A stretch of 43,745 bases of DNA from positions 1 to 43,745 of the forward strand of contig NZ_JAMWZS010000026.1 of assembly GCF_024282095.1 (NCBI RefSeq), read 5' to 3'. The DNA is from Nitrosomonas sp. Lineage in GTDB: Bacteria; Pseudomonadota; Gammaproteobacteria; Burkholderiales; Nitrosomonadaceae. Position numbers and translations under genes: made by a program. The notes under the pieces are model-generated. The model worked only from the letters and a program-made list of their open reading frames with translations. It did no database searches and had not been told where the DNA came from. Of the stretch, positions 36,558 to 43,745 are shown piece by piece (position 1 is the stretch's first letter; each line of letters starts with the position of its first letter).

Positions 36558-36585
36558 TGCAGCGATGCTAAAATAATCAGTCTAA

Positions 36586-36642
36586 GTGGTAAAGCGGGTA
36601 TGTTGGCAGGCTATACGCCGTCCCGCAATCAAGCTTTACCAC
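36586..36642. terminator. Long-armed hairpin between convergent genes
   Basis: GTGGTAAAGC at 36586-36595 pairs perfectly with GCTTTACCAC at 36633-36642, and GCGGG at 36594-36598 can pair with CCCGC at 36622-36626. Lying between two convergent genes, it probably serves as a two-way terminator, though T-runs are lacking. Confidence 0.45.
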
Positions 36643-36669
36643 ACGACAGGCATTCTCAACAAACAATGA

Positions 36670-37512
36670 TCATCTCACGATATTGAGCAATTCAATGACT
36701 TGTAGCTTAGCCACGGTAATTACCGACTCAATCAATTCCGGTGATAAGCTGAGCAGATTCCATGCCTCGAACGCGTGTGCAGGTATCGCTTTTTCAGAGT
36801 TAATTTTTTGATTTGTGCATGGCTGGATAAAGTTGGCGATATTGACGGCTGCACAAAGCGTACTGGCATCATATTTATGTGTTTCATCCTTCATCGGAGT
36901 AAATTGAAGTTCAACCATTTTCCAAATATTGAGAGGTAATCGCCATTGCCTCAAAAGCTCGGCGCCTAATTGGGCATGTGTAAAACCAAAAACCTTACGC
37001 TCCGCATCAATTACTGCGTCCACACCTTGATTCACACAACCTAATACTTTTGCGGATTCTTTCGGGAATTGACTGAAAAGTATCAATCTGCCGACACCAT
37101 GCAACAATCCAGCGATAAAAAAGCGTTCCCTGCTATCAACGCTAGAAGCTAATAAACGAGCGGTAACGCCACAGGTAACGCTGTGATACCAAAACGTATC
37201 CATGTTTACCAAATCGGAAGGAATACCTTTAAACGTTGCGGTGACTGACGATGCAATGACCATATTCCGTAACTCTTTATGTCCGATAATGGAAATGGCT
37301 CTTAAAACAGTTTCTACTTTCCCGGAAAGACCAAAATATGAGCTGTTCGCAAATCTCAATAATTTTGCTGTCAATGCAGGATCATTTAGAATTACCCGCT
37401 CCAACTCAGTATTGGTTGCTTCTCCTGAATCAATTAACTCATTGATACGGATCACCACATCAGGTAAGGAAAAAATTGAGCGAACATCAGTCACTATCGC
37501 ACATGGATCCAT
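36670..37512 (-). CDS. HDOD domain protein
   Basis: 280 residues, ATG at 37512. The HDOD pattern is clear: VVIRINELIDSGEATNTELE, VILNDPALTAKLLRFANSSYFGL and VLRAISIIGHKELRNMVIAS, then FWYHSVTCGVTARLLA, FIAGLLHGVGRLIL and GAELLRQWRLP. HDOD proteins are non-catalytic relatives of HD phosphohydrolases that serve in signalling, often with c-di-GMP or stress pathways. No additional output domain is attached. Function here is unknown. Confidence 0.88.
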   Translation of the reverse strand: MDPCAIVTDVRSIFSLPDVVIRINELIDSGEATNTELERVILNDPALTAKLLRFANSSYFGLSGKVETVLRAISIIGHKELRNMVIASSVTATFKGIPSDLVNMDTFWYHSVTCGVTARLLASSVDSRERFFIAGLLHGVGRLILFSQFPKESAKVLGCVNQGVDAVIDAERKVFGFTHAQLGAELLRQWRLPLNIWKMVELQFTPMKDETHKYDASTLCAAVNIANFIQPCTNQKINSEKAIPAHAFEAWNLLSLSPELIESVITVAKLQVIELLNIVR

Positions 37513-37936
37513 TTAAGCCTCACACAGTTAAGAAAATAAAATTCAACACTAACGCTAACTTTTACTCATACACCAAAGCTTCTTCTGAAATAGCATGACA
37601 ATCTTCAACAGATGAATGAATAACCCGGATTGTATTCAGAATTGAAAAAATCAGTGATGCATAAAATTCAGAAACTTGTTTACGGCACCATAATGATCAA
37701 ATTCAATCCCTCTAACATCATTTTCATTATTGTCATATCAATATCGGCTGTTATTCTCTGAATTTAAGGAATAAGATGCAGCTTAAGAAGAATTACCAGG
37801 ATAACGTGATGGTAAAAGCTGCACATGAACTACTGAGTAGTTGTTGAATAAAATTTTCTTTTACATTTCCCTGATCATCGTTTATTTGTTAAGCCTCTTC
37901 TAATTGTGGCAAACTTCGGGGATAAATTTATTACGG
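37513..37936. other. Divergent intergenic region between HDOD and lolC genes
   Basis: AT-rich with no gene or RNA recognised. It must hold the promoters of both divergent genes; no consensus boxes stand out. Confidence 0.35.
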
Positions 37937-39196
37937 GTGTATAAATTCGTGTCTCCATATGAGCTTTTCATCGGTTTGCGCTACACGCGTGCCAAAAAAC
38001 GCAATCATTTCATCTCGTTTATTTCATTAATCTCCCTGATGGGGATTACATTAGGGATGACCGCACTAATTACTGTCATGTCGGTTATGAACGGTTTTCA
38101 GAAAGAAGTGCGTACCCGCATTCTGGGCGTCGCTTCGCATGTTCAGATCGGTAGTCTGCATGGCAATCTGCGTCATTGGCAGCAAACTGCAGAAGAAGCA
38201 GCCAAGCATCCGGCCGTGGAAGCTGCTGCGCCTTATGTCAACGCACAGGGCATGCTGTCGCACAATCAAGTAGTGCAAGGCGTTGTTGTGCGTGGCATTT
38301 TACCGACGATGGAAGATAAGGTAGCCGATTTTACAAAAACAATGGTGAGTGGTGAGCTGGATCGTCTGGTGCCGGGTGAATTCGGTATCGTCATCGGCAT
38401 GGAATTAGCACGCACCATGGGTACTTTCCTCGGTGACAAGATTGTATTGATCTCACCGCAAGGGCAAGTTACGCCCGCAGGTATATTGCCACGACTGAAG
38501 CAGTTTACCGTGGTAGGCATCTTTGAAGTAGGGCATTTTGAATATGACTCCGGCCTGGTGCTGATTCACATGTTCGATGCACAAAAGCTGTATCGCATGG
38601 AAAATGATGATGTGTCGGGTGTGCGCTTGAAGCTCAAGGATTTATTTCAGGCACCCCAGGTGGTGCAAGAGTTACCTGCACTATTGACGATCGACAGTTA
38701 TATCAGTGACTGGACCAAGCAGCATGCCAATTATTTTCGTGCCATCCAGATCGAGAAACGCATGCTGTCACTGATTCTGGCATTGATCATCGCGGTTGCG
38801 GCATTCAATATTGTATCCACCTTGGTGATGGCGGTGACTGACAAGCAGGCGGATATTGCGATTCTACGTACGCTGGGTGCCAGTCCGCGCAGTATCATGA
38901 AGATATTCATTGTGCAGGGCACGTTTATTGGCGTCTTCGGTACGGTTCTCGGCGTCGTGGGTGGTATGCTGTTAGCCTACAACGTCGGTGAAGTGGTTGC
39001 CTTTATTGAAAGTTTGTTCAATGTGCAGTTTTTGTCGCGTGAAGTGTATTACATCAGCAAGATTCCTACGGACCCGCAAATGACGGATATCACAACGGTT
39101 GCTATCACTTCGTTTATTCTGACTTTATTGGCAACGATTTATCCCAGCTATCGTGCATCCAAGGTGAATCCTGCGGAGGCGTTGCGCTATGAATGA
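37937..39196 (+). CDS. lolC: Lipoprotein-releasing system permease LolC/LolE
   Basis: About 419 residues from a GTG at 37937; a GTG at 37949 and a TTG at 37904 are alternatives. The FtsX/MacB-type fold is evident: [20 protein letters not shown] and [24 protein letters not shown] form the first helix. A large periplasmic domain follows, then three helices near the end ([61 protein letters not shown]). It ends [13 protein letters not shown]. It releases outer-membrane lipoproteins from the inner membrane with LolD. It overlaps lolD by 8 bases. Confidence 0.93.
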   Translation: MYKFVSPYELFIGLRYTRAKKRNHFISFISLISLMGITLGMTALITVMSVMNGFQKEVRTRILGVASHVQIGSLHGNLRHWQQTAEEAAKHPAVEAAAPYVNAQGMLSHNQVVQGVVVRGILPTMEDKVADFTKTMVSGELDRLVPGEFGIVIGMELARTMGTFLGDKIVLISPQGQVTPAGILPRLKQFTVVGIFEVGHFEYDSGLVLIHMFDAQKLYRMENDDVSGVRLKLKDLFQAPQVVQELPALLTIDSYISDWTKQHANYFRAIQIEKRMLSLILALIIAVAAFNIVSTLVMAVTDKQADIAILRTLGASPRSIMKIFIVQGTFIGVFGTVLGVVGGMLLAYNVGEVVAFIESLFNVQFLSREVYYISKIPTDPQMTDITTVAITSFILTLLATIYPSYRASKVNPAEALRYE

Positions 39197-39881
39197 TGTT
39201 GTGATTTCCTGCCGCGATCTGTTCAAGGAATTTTCTCAAGGCGATGTCGCGGTGTCGGTATTAAAGGGCGTAAATCTGACACTGAACAAAGGTGAAATGG
39301 TATCAATCGTCGGCGCATCCGGCTCGGGCAAAAGCACGTTACTGCACGTACTCGGCGGACTCGACGCACCCAGCAGCGGAGAAATCAAAATTCTCGGGCA
39401 GGATATCGCGAATATCAATGAAGAAGCACGGTGCCGTTTACGCAATGGTTCTCTGGGCTTCATTTACCAATTTCACCATTTGTTACCGGAATTCAGCGCG
39501 CTGGAAAATGTCGCCATGCCGCTGCTGATCCGCCGTTTGCCGAACCAGGAAGCGTATGACCGGGCGGCTGATATTTTGAAGCAAGTGGGTTTGAGTCACC
39601 GCCTGACACATACGCCCGGTGAATTATCCGGCGGTGAACGCCAACGCGCTGCCGTTGCCCGTGCTTTGGTAACACAACCCGCGTGCATTCTGGCGGATGA
39701 GCCCACGGGAAATCTTGATCGCCATACCGCTGAAGCGGTATTCGATTTAATGCTGGAGTTGAATCACAAAGTCAACGCCAGCCTGATCATCGTAACGCAC
39801 GATGCGCGACTGGCTAATCGCGCGCAACAGGTCAAGCAACTGATCGACGGCGTTTTATGTGATATTACGAATGTACCGTGA
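39189..39881 (+). CDS. lolD: Lipoprotein-releasing system ATPase LolD
   Basis: 230 residues. Walker [20 protein letters not shown]-loop region [19 protein letters not shown], signature [15 protein letters not shown], Walker [14 protein letters not shown] and switch His in IIVTHD are all present. The start overlaps lolC and has GGAGG 9 bases upstream. It powers lipoprotein release by LolC/E. Confidence 0.95.
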   Translation: MNDVVISCRDLFKEFSQGDVAVSVLKGVNLTLNKGEMVSIVGASGSGKSTLLHVLGGLDAPSSGEIKILGQDIANINEEARCRLRNGSLGFIYQFHHLLPEFSALENVAMPLLIRRLPNQEAYDRAADILKQVGLSHRLTHTPGELSGGERQRAAVARALVTQPACILADEPTGNLDRHTAEAVFDLMLELNHKVNASLIIVTHDARLANRAQQVKQLIDGVLCDITNVP

Positions 39882-39970
39882 ATATAAAACCATCAAAATG
39901 ATATTTGTGATGCTGATGGAAACTCAACGTCTCAAATAATGATGTTACAACAATCCTAAAAAGGATAAAA

Positions 39971-41020
39971 ATGATGAACATTACGACTATACTGGGAAAT
40001 GAAAGCGACTTTCTGCTCAATCATGTCTGCAACACCATACCCAAGAGCAGCTTGCAGGTACCCGGAACTGATTTTGTCGATCGCGTGATGGCCTTGAGCG
40101 ATCGCAAACCCAGCGTATTACGCAATTTACAGATGCTGTATAACCACGGACGTTTGGCAGGCACAGGCTATTTATCACTGTTGCCCGTCGATCAAGGCGT
40201 TGAGCATTCAGCAGGCGCATCATTTGCGCCCAACCCGATGTTTTTTGACCCGCGGCACATTGTTGAGCTCGCGATTGCAGGGGGGTGCAATGGCGTGGCT
40301 TCCACACTGGGCGTGCTCGCCATCGTGGCACGACGCTATGCACATAAGATTCCGATGATTCTTAAAATTAATCATAATGAATTGCTAACCTATCCCAATC
40401 AATTCGACCAAACGCTTTTTGCCAGCGTCGATCAGGCTTTTGACATGGGTGCCTGTGCTGTCGGCGCGACGGTTTTTTTCGGCTCTGAAGAATCGCGCCG
40501 CCAAATTCAGGAAGTTTCTCAGGCATTCGAACATGCGCATAGTCTGGGCATGGTCACCATATTGTGGGCTTATACACGTAATAGCGCGTTTAAAACGGCT
40601 GATCAGGATTACCATGTGAGTGCCGACCTGACTGGTCAGGCCAATCACTTGGCAGTCACTATCGGCGCGGATATCGTCAAACAAAAAATGGCTACCAACA
40701 ATGGCGGTTATAACGCCATTAAATTCGGCAAAACGCATCCAAAAGTCTATAGCGAATTGACGACTGATCATCCGATCGATCTGGTGCGCTATCAGATCGC
40801 CAATTGTTATATGGGACGAATAGGGATGATTAATTCGGGTGGCGAATCTGGCAGCGACGATCTGCACCAGGCAATCCGGACTGCGGTCATTAACAAGCGT
40901 GCAGGTGGCATGGGACTCATTTCCGGACGCAAAGCATTTCAGAAACCATTTGCGGAAGGTGTCAAGCTCCTGAATGCAATTCAGGATGTTTATCTATCTG
41001 AAGCCGTAACGATTGCCTAA
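39971..41020 (+). CDS. fbaB: Class I fructose-bisphosphate aldolase FbaB
   Basis: 349 residues, the same length as E. coli FbaB to within one residue and closely similar throughout: [87 protein letters not shown] and [18 protein letters not shown]. It uses a Schiff-base Lys rather than zinc. It cleaves or forms fructose 1,6-bisphosphate in glycolysis, gluconeogenesis or the Calvin cycle. AAGGA lies 5 bases before ATGATG. Confidence 0.95.
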   Translation: MMNITTILGNESDFLLNHVCNTIPKSSLQVPGTDFVDRVMALSDRKPSVLRNLQMLYNHGRLAGTGYLSLLPVDQGVEHSAGASFAPNPMFFDPRHIVELAIAGGCNGVASTLGVLAIVARRYAHKIPMILKINHNELLTYPNQFDQTLFASVDQAFDMGACAVGATVFFGSEESRRQIQEVSQAFEHAHSLGMVTILWAYTRNSAFKTADQDYHVSADLTGQANHLAVTIGADIVKQKMATNNGGYNAIKFGKTHPKVYSELTTDHPIDLVRYQIANCYMGRIGMINSGGESGSDDLHQAIRTAVINKRAGGMGLISGRKAFQKPFAEGVKLLNAIQDVYLSEAVTIA

Positions 41021-41104
41021 GTAATCCGGGCAACCTGTACCATGAACCCGAATTTATTTTCATCAACAACTCACTGATAGCTCATCGATTTTTCTAACTC
41101 GCCT

Positions 41105-42820
41105 ATGCGTACTTTATTTACGTACATTATGGTCTTTCCCCGGCGCAGTGCATTCGTTCTGATTGCATTGCTCATCGCCGGCATCGCTGAAGGACTGAGT
41201 TTAACTGCGTTACTGCCTTTATTATCGATCGCTGTGGGCGAATCCGGTGGCGCAAATGATTCCGGTATCGGTAAATTCATGGAAAAAGCGCTGCAAGATA
41301 TCGGTATTGAACCCACACTGGACACAATCCTGCTGATTATCGTCGGCGGAATGTTTTTCAAAGGGCTGGTGCTGCTGCTGGCCAACCGCCAAGTGGGTTA
41401 CACCGTCGCGCATGTCGCGACAGCACTGCGCCTGGATCTCATTGAAGCTTTATTGGCCAGTCGCTGGCAATATTATTTACGGCAACCCGCCGGTTCCCTG
41501 GCTAACTCGGTTGCGACGGAAGCCTATCGCGCGGCCAACGGTTTCGAGCACAGCGTGAATGTACTGGCGCTTGCCATTCAAGTGCTGGTGTATTCCATCG
41601 TGGCATTATTCATTTCATGGGAAGCGACACTGGCTTCATTAGTCATCGGCTTATTCTTATTGCTTGTATTGAATCGCTTAGTCAGCGCCACCCGCCGTGC
41701 AGGCACCAAACAAACCCATTTGCTGCGCGATTTATTGACCTACTTATCCGATGTACTGAGTTCGGTCAAATCACTGAAAGCGATGGCACGCGATAACGTT
41801 GCCGATGCCATTCTGCATGAACAAACCCAGCACCTGGAAAAAGCCACGCGTCGGGAAGTCATGAACAGAGCGGCATTGACTGCACTACAGGAGCCCATTC
41901 TCGCTGCTTTGACAGCCAGCGGTTTATATCTTGCGCTGGTGGTTTGGGAATTATCCTTGCCGGAAGTCATGCTGATGGTTTTTTTGCTCACGCGCATTCT
42001 GGGATTACTGAATAAAACACAGCGCCGACACCAGCAACTTGCCGCACAAGAAAGCGCTTACTGGGCTTTACGCAAAGCTGCCGATGATGCACGCGCGGCA
42101 GCGGAGAGAGCGACTGGAACGCTGCAACCCACACTGCAAAAAGGCATCACCTTGCAACATGTCAAATTTGATTATGATCAGAAAATCATTTTCAAGAACC
42201 TGAACATCGAAATACCGATCAACACATTTACCGCAGTCATGGGACCCTCCGGCGTCGGTAAAAGTACTTTGCTGGACTTACTCTGCGGACTGACCGAACC
42301 AAAGTCCGGCGAAGTGCAGATCGACGGCATATCCTTACACGACATCAATCTGCGCCAGTGGCGCCACATGATTGGTTATGTTTCGCAAGACACCGTGCTG
42401 CTGCATGACACCGTGATGAACAATATCCTGGTCGGAGAACCCGCATTAACCGCGGCCGATGCAGAACGGGCGCTACGCCAAGCCGGCGCGTGGGATTTCG
42501 TCAGCACCTTGCCGGAAGGGCTGCAAACCGTTGTAGGTGAGCGCGGTGGACTGCTTTCCGGCGGGCAGCGCCAGCGTATCGCTATCGCGCGTGCTCTGGC
42601 ACACAGCCCGTCATTCCTGATTCTGGATGAACCCACCAGCGCACTGGATCCGGAAAGCGAGCAAACCATCTGCGAAACGCTACAGAAACTCGCCAAGGAT
42701 TTGACAATTATTGCTGTTTCGCATCAACCAGCCGTCATCAACGCGGCGGATCGTGTCTTTATCCTTTCCAATGGCGTGGCGGAACTATTGTCGTCGCAAG
42801 GACCTGATCATCAGCACTGA
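41105..42820 (+). CDS. ABC exporter, fused membrane and ATPase domains
   Basis: 571 residues. The membrane part (about 1-310) starts FVLIALLIAGIAEGLSLTAL and has helices around 75, 145-180 and 255-290. The nucleotide-binding part has GPSGVGKSTLLDLLCGL (Walker A), IGYVSQDTVLLHDTVMNNI, LLSGGQRQRIAIARAL (signature) and FLILDEPTSALDPESE (Walker B), with AVSHQP as the His switch. It is an MsbA/lipid- or peptide-exporter-like half-transporter working as a homodimer. Substrate unknown. Confidence 0.9.
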   Translation: MRTLFTYIMVFPRRSAFVLIALLIAGIAEGLSLTALLPLLSIAVGESGGANDSGIGKFMEKALQDIGIEPTLDTILLIIVGGMFFKGLVLLLANRQVGYTVAHVATALRLDLIEALLASRWQYYLRQPAGSLANSVATEAYRAANGFEHSVNVLALAIQVLVYSIVALFISWEATLASLVIGLFLLLVLNRLVSATRRAGTKQTHLLRDLLTYLSDVLSSVKSLKAMARDNVADAILHEQTQHLEKATRREVMNRAALTALQEPILAALTASGLYLALVVWELSLPEVMLMVFLLTRILGLLNKTQRRHQQLAAQESAYWALRKAADDARAAAERATGTLQPTLQKGITLQHVKFDYDQKIIFKNLNIEIPINTFTAVMGPSGVGKSTLLDLLCGLTEPKSGEVQIDGISLHDINLRQWRHMIGYVSQDTVLLHDTVMNNILVGEPALTAADAERALRQAGAWDFVSTLPEGLQTVVGERGGLLSGGQRQRIAIARALAHSPSFLILDEPTSALDPESEQTICETLQKLAKDLTIIAVSHQPAVINAADRVFILSNGVAELLSSQGPDHQH

Positions 42821-42855
42821 CAAATTCATATTTGTCCTACGTTTTCAAAAGCATC

Positions 42856-43725
42856 TCACGCGACTTCTGTGATCAGCTTTTCGTAATAATTACCTTGTAC
42901 CCAATCAAATCCCGCAGAAACAGCAATATTCACTTGTTCTTTTTGTTCGATTTGTTGCAATATCGTTTGTCCTCCGGCCAATTTTTGTAATTCCATTAAT
43001 TTTTTTAAATCCGCTGGCCAGATGGCATTCGAATGTCGGATGGTTTCAATATTGGGCGTATTGATACGCAAATAATTCGCCGACATTTTAACAATCAGAT
43101 CCCAAAGCCCGGTCGCAGTGTACAACGAGCCGATATTGAGTGCGATTTGATAGCCGCGGCGGCGATAATTGTATAAACCGTCCAGCAGTTCTTTGTGATT
43201 TAAAGCATGAGAGCTGTTGATTGCCGTTGAAATGACCACATTCTTGGTCGTCAATCCGCATTTGAAAATAATTTTCTCAAAATAAGCACCATGTTCTTGC
43301 TGAACACTCAGTATATGTCTTGGATCAACATCCAGAAAAACGACGCCATCGTTATGCGGATGATTCAGATAATTCAGCATATGAACTGTTCTGCATAGGC
43401 GATCCAAGCTGATAATCGATTGAAAATTGGCAGGCTGCGTAACCGTATCGCTAATCAAATTGCCTATTTCTGCAGTCTGCTCGCTATGCACGTTACTATC
43501 ATAGGGTGTAACGGATAGTTGCGCGATATGACCGACAAGTCTTTCGTTATTATCCGCCTGTCGTACCGGCAAAAAAACACTGCTCACCCGAATGGGTCCA
43601 AAAATACCGCTGACCACACCCCTGTCCAGAATAAATGGACGAAAACTGGAATGATGTTCGTGCTCAAAACGATCGTTAAAATAATCGACTAATTGCTGTA
43701 AAGGTATTACTTGTTGTATAGGCAT
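42856..43725 (-). CDS. Degenerate EAL domain protein
   Basis: 289 residues, ATG at 43725 with GGAG upstream. The fold follows an EAL domain: VVFLDVDPRHIL in place of the FINxSP strand, RRRGYQIALNIGSLYTATGLWDLIVKMSANYLRIN in place of the DDFGTGYSSL-to-LKID region, and AVSAGFDWVQGNYYEK at the end in place of LGCDYVQGYLF. The EAL signature itself and the metal-binding Asp-Asp, Lys and EGVE residues are replaced, so it should not hydrolyse c-di-GMP and may be a binding or scaffold protein. It converges with the ABC exporter gene. Confidence 0.7.
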   Translation of the reverse strand: MPIQQVIPLQQLVDYFNDRFEHEHHSSFRPFILDRGVVSGIFGPIRVSSVFLPVRQADNNERLVGHIAQLSVTPYDSNVHSEQTAEIGNLISDTVTQPANFQSIISLDRLCRTVHMLNYLNHPHNDGVVFLDVDPRHILSVQQEHGAYFEKIIFKCGLTTKNVVISTAINSSHALNHKELLDGLYNYRRRGYQIALNIGSLYTATGLWDLIVKMSANYLRINTPNIETIRHSNAIWPADLKKLMELQKLAGGQTILQQIEQKEQVNIAVSAGFDWVQGNYYEKLITEVA

Positions 43726-43745
43726 AGTGACTCCATAGTTTAAGC

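Noticed and set aside
1-43745. A DGR reverse transcriptase within the window
   Set aside because: No frame showed reverse-transcriptase motifs on either strand; the RT, if any, must be elsewhere.

Overview
The window looks like a chromosomal segment of a betaproteobacterium, most likely an ammonia oxidiser of the Nitrosomonas type. That assignment is an inference from protein style and gene order (mnmG-rsmG-parA-parB with a parS site, class I FbaB aldolase, LolCD, RTX/Calx-beta exoprotein); no rRNA or tRNA gene was found to confirm it.

Layout. Positions 1-860 hold wreckage: a frameshifted IS3-family transposase remnant and, fused to it, a scrap of a formylglycine-generating-enzyme-like (FGE/C-type lectin) coding end. 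From 990 to 10182 lies a minus-strand accessory island: a SIR2-like/TIR protein overlapping by 4 bases with a STAND-NTPase/FGE protein, a secreted alpha/beta hydrolase, a DUF4062/STAND-NTPase/FGE protein and an unknown membrane protein. After a decayed stretch come mtkB-mtkA-mcl (malate-CoA ligase and malyl-CoA lyase; 10888-14018), then a second DUF4062/STAND/FGE paralogue (14446-17142), an ADP-ribosylglycohydrolase-like gene, a Trm112-like gene, and the origin-type block parB-parA-rsmG-mnmG with a near-perfect parS at 22786-22801. Next are two small unknown genes, a large AsmA/DUF748-OmpA protein and an FKBP isomerase. A 5.1-kb plus-strand gene of about 13 Calx-beta domains plus RTX repeats follows, built from five 678-base units and broken by several one-base indels. 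The right end is ordinary: a YqhA-type membrane protein, pncC, an acyltransferase, a small secreted protein, an HDOD protein, lolC-lolD, fbaB, an ABC exporter and a degenerate EAL protein.

The most interesting system is the set of three STAND/FGE proteins. Their last ~25 codons before the conserved Gly-Phe-Arg end are hypervariable, and in two of them every one of 13 aligned variable codons ends in C or T (NNY), the signature of adenine-directed mutagenesis of AAC/AAT codons by a diversity-generating retroelement (DGR). All three carry a nearly identical 3' block with a GC-rich hairpin, as DGR targets do. A relic at 762-850 has AAT/AAC (Asn) at those same positions, as a template repeat would. 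No reverse transcriptase is present in the window, so if the idea is right the RT acts from elsewhere or has been lost. The domain plan (TIR or DUF4062 effector/adaptor, STAND NTPase switch, variable lectin-like sensor) fits an immune- or conflict-type surveillance system with diversifying sensors.
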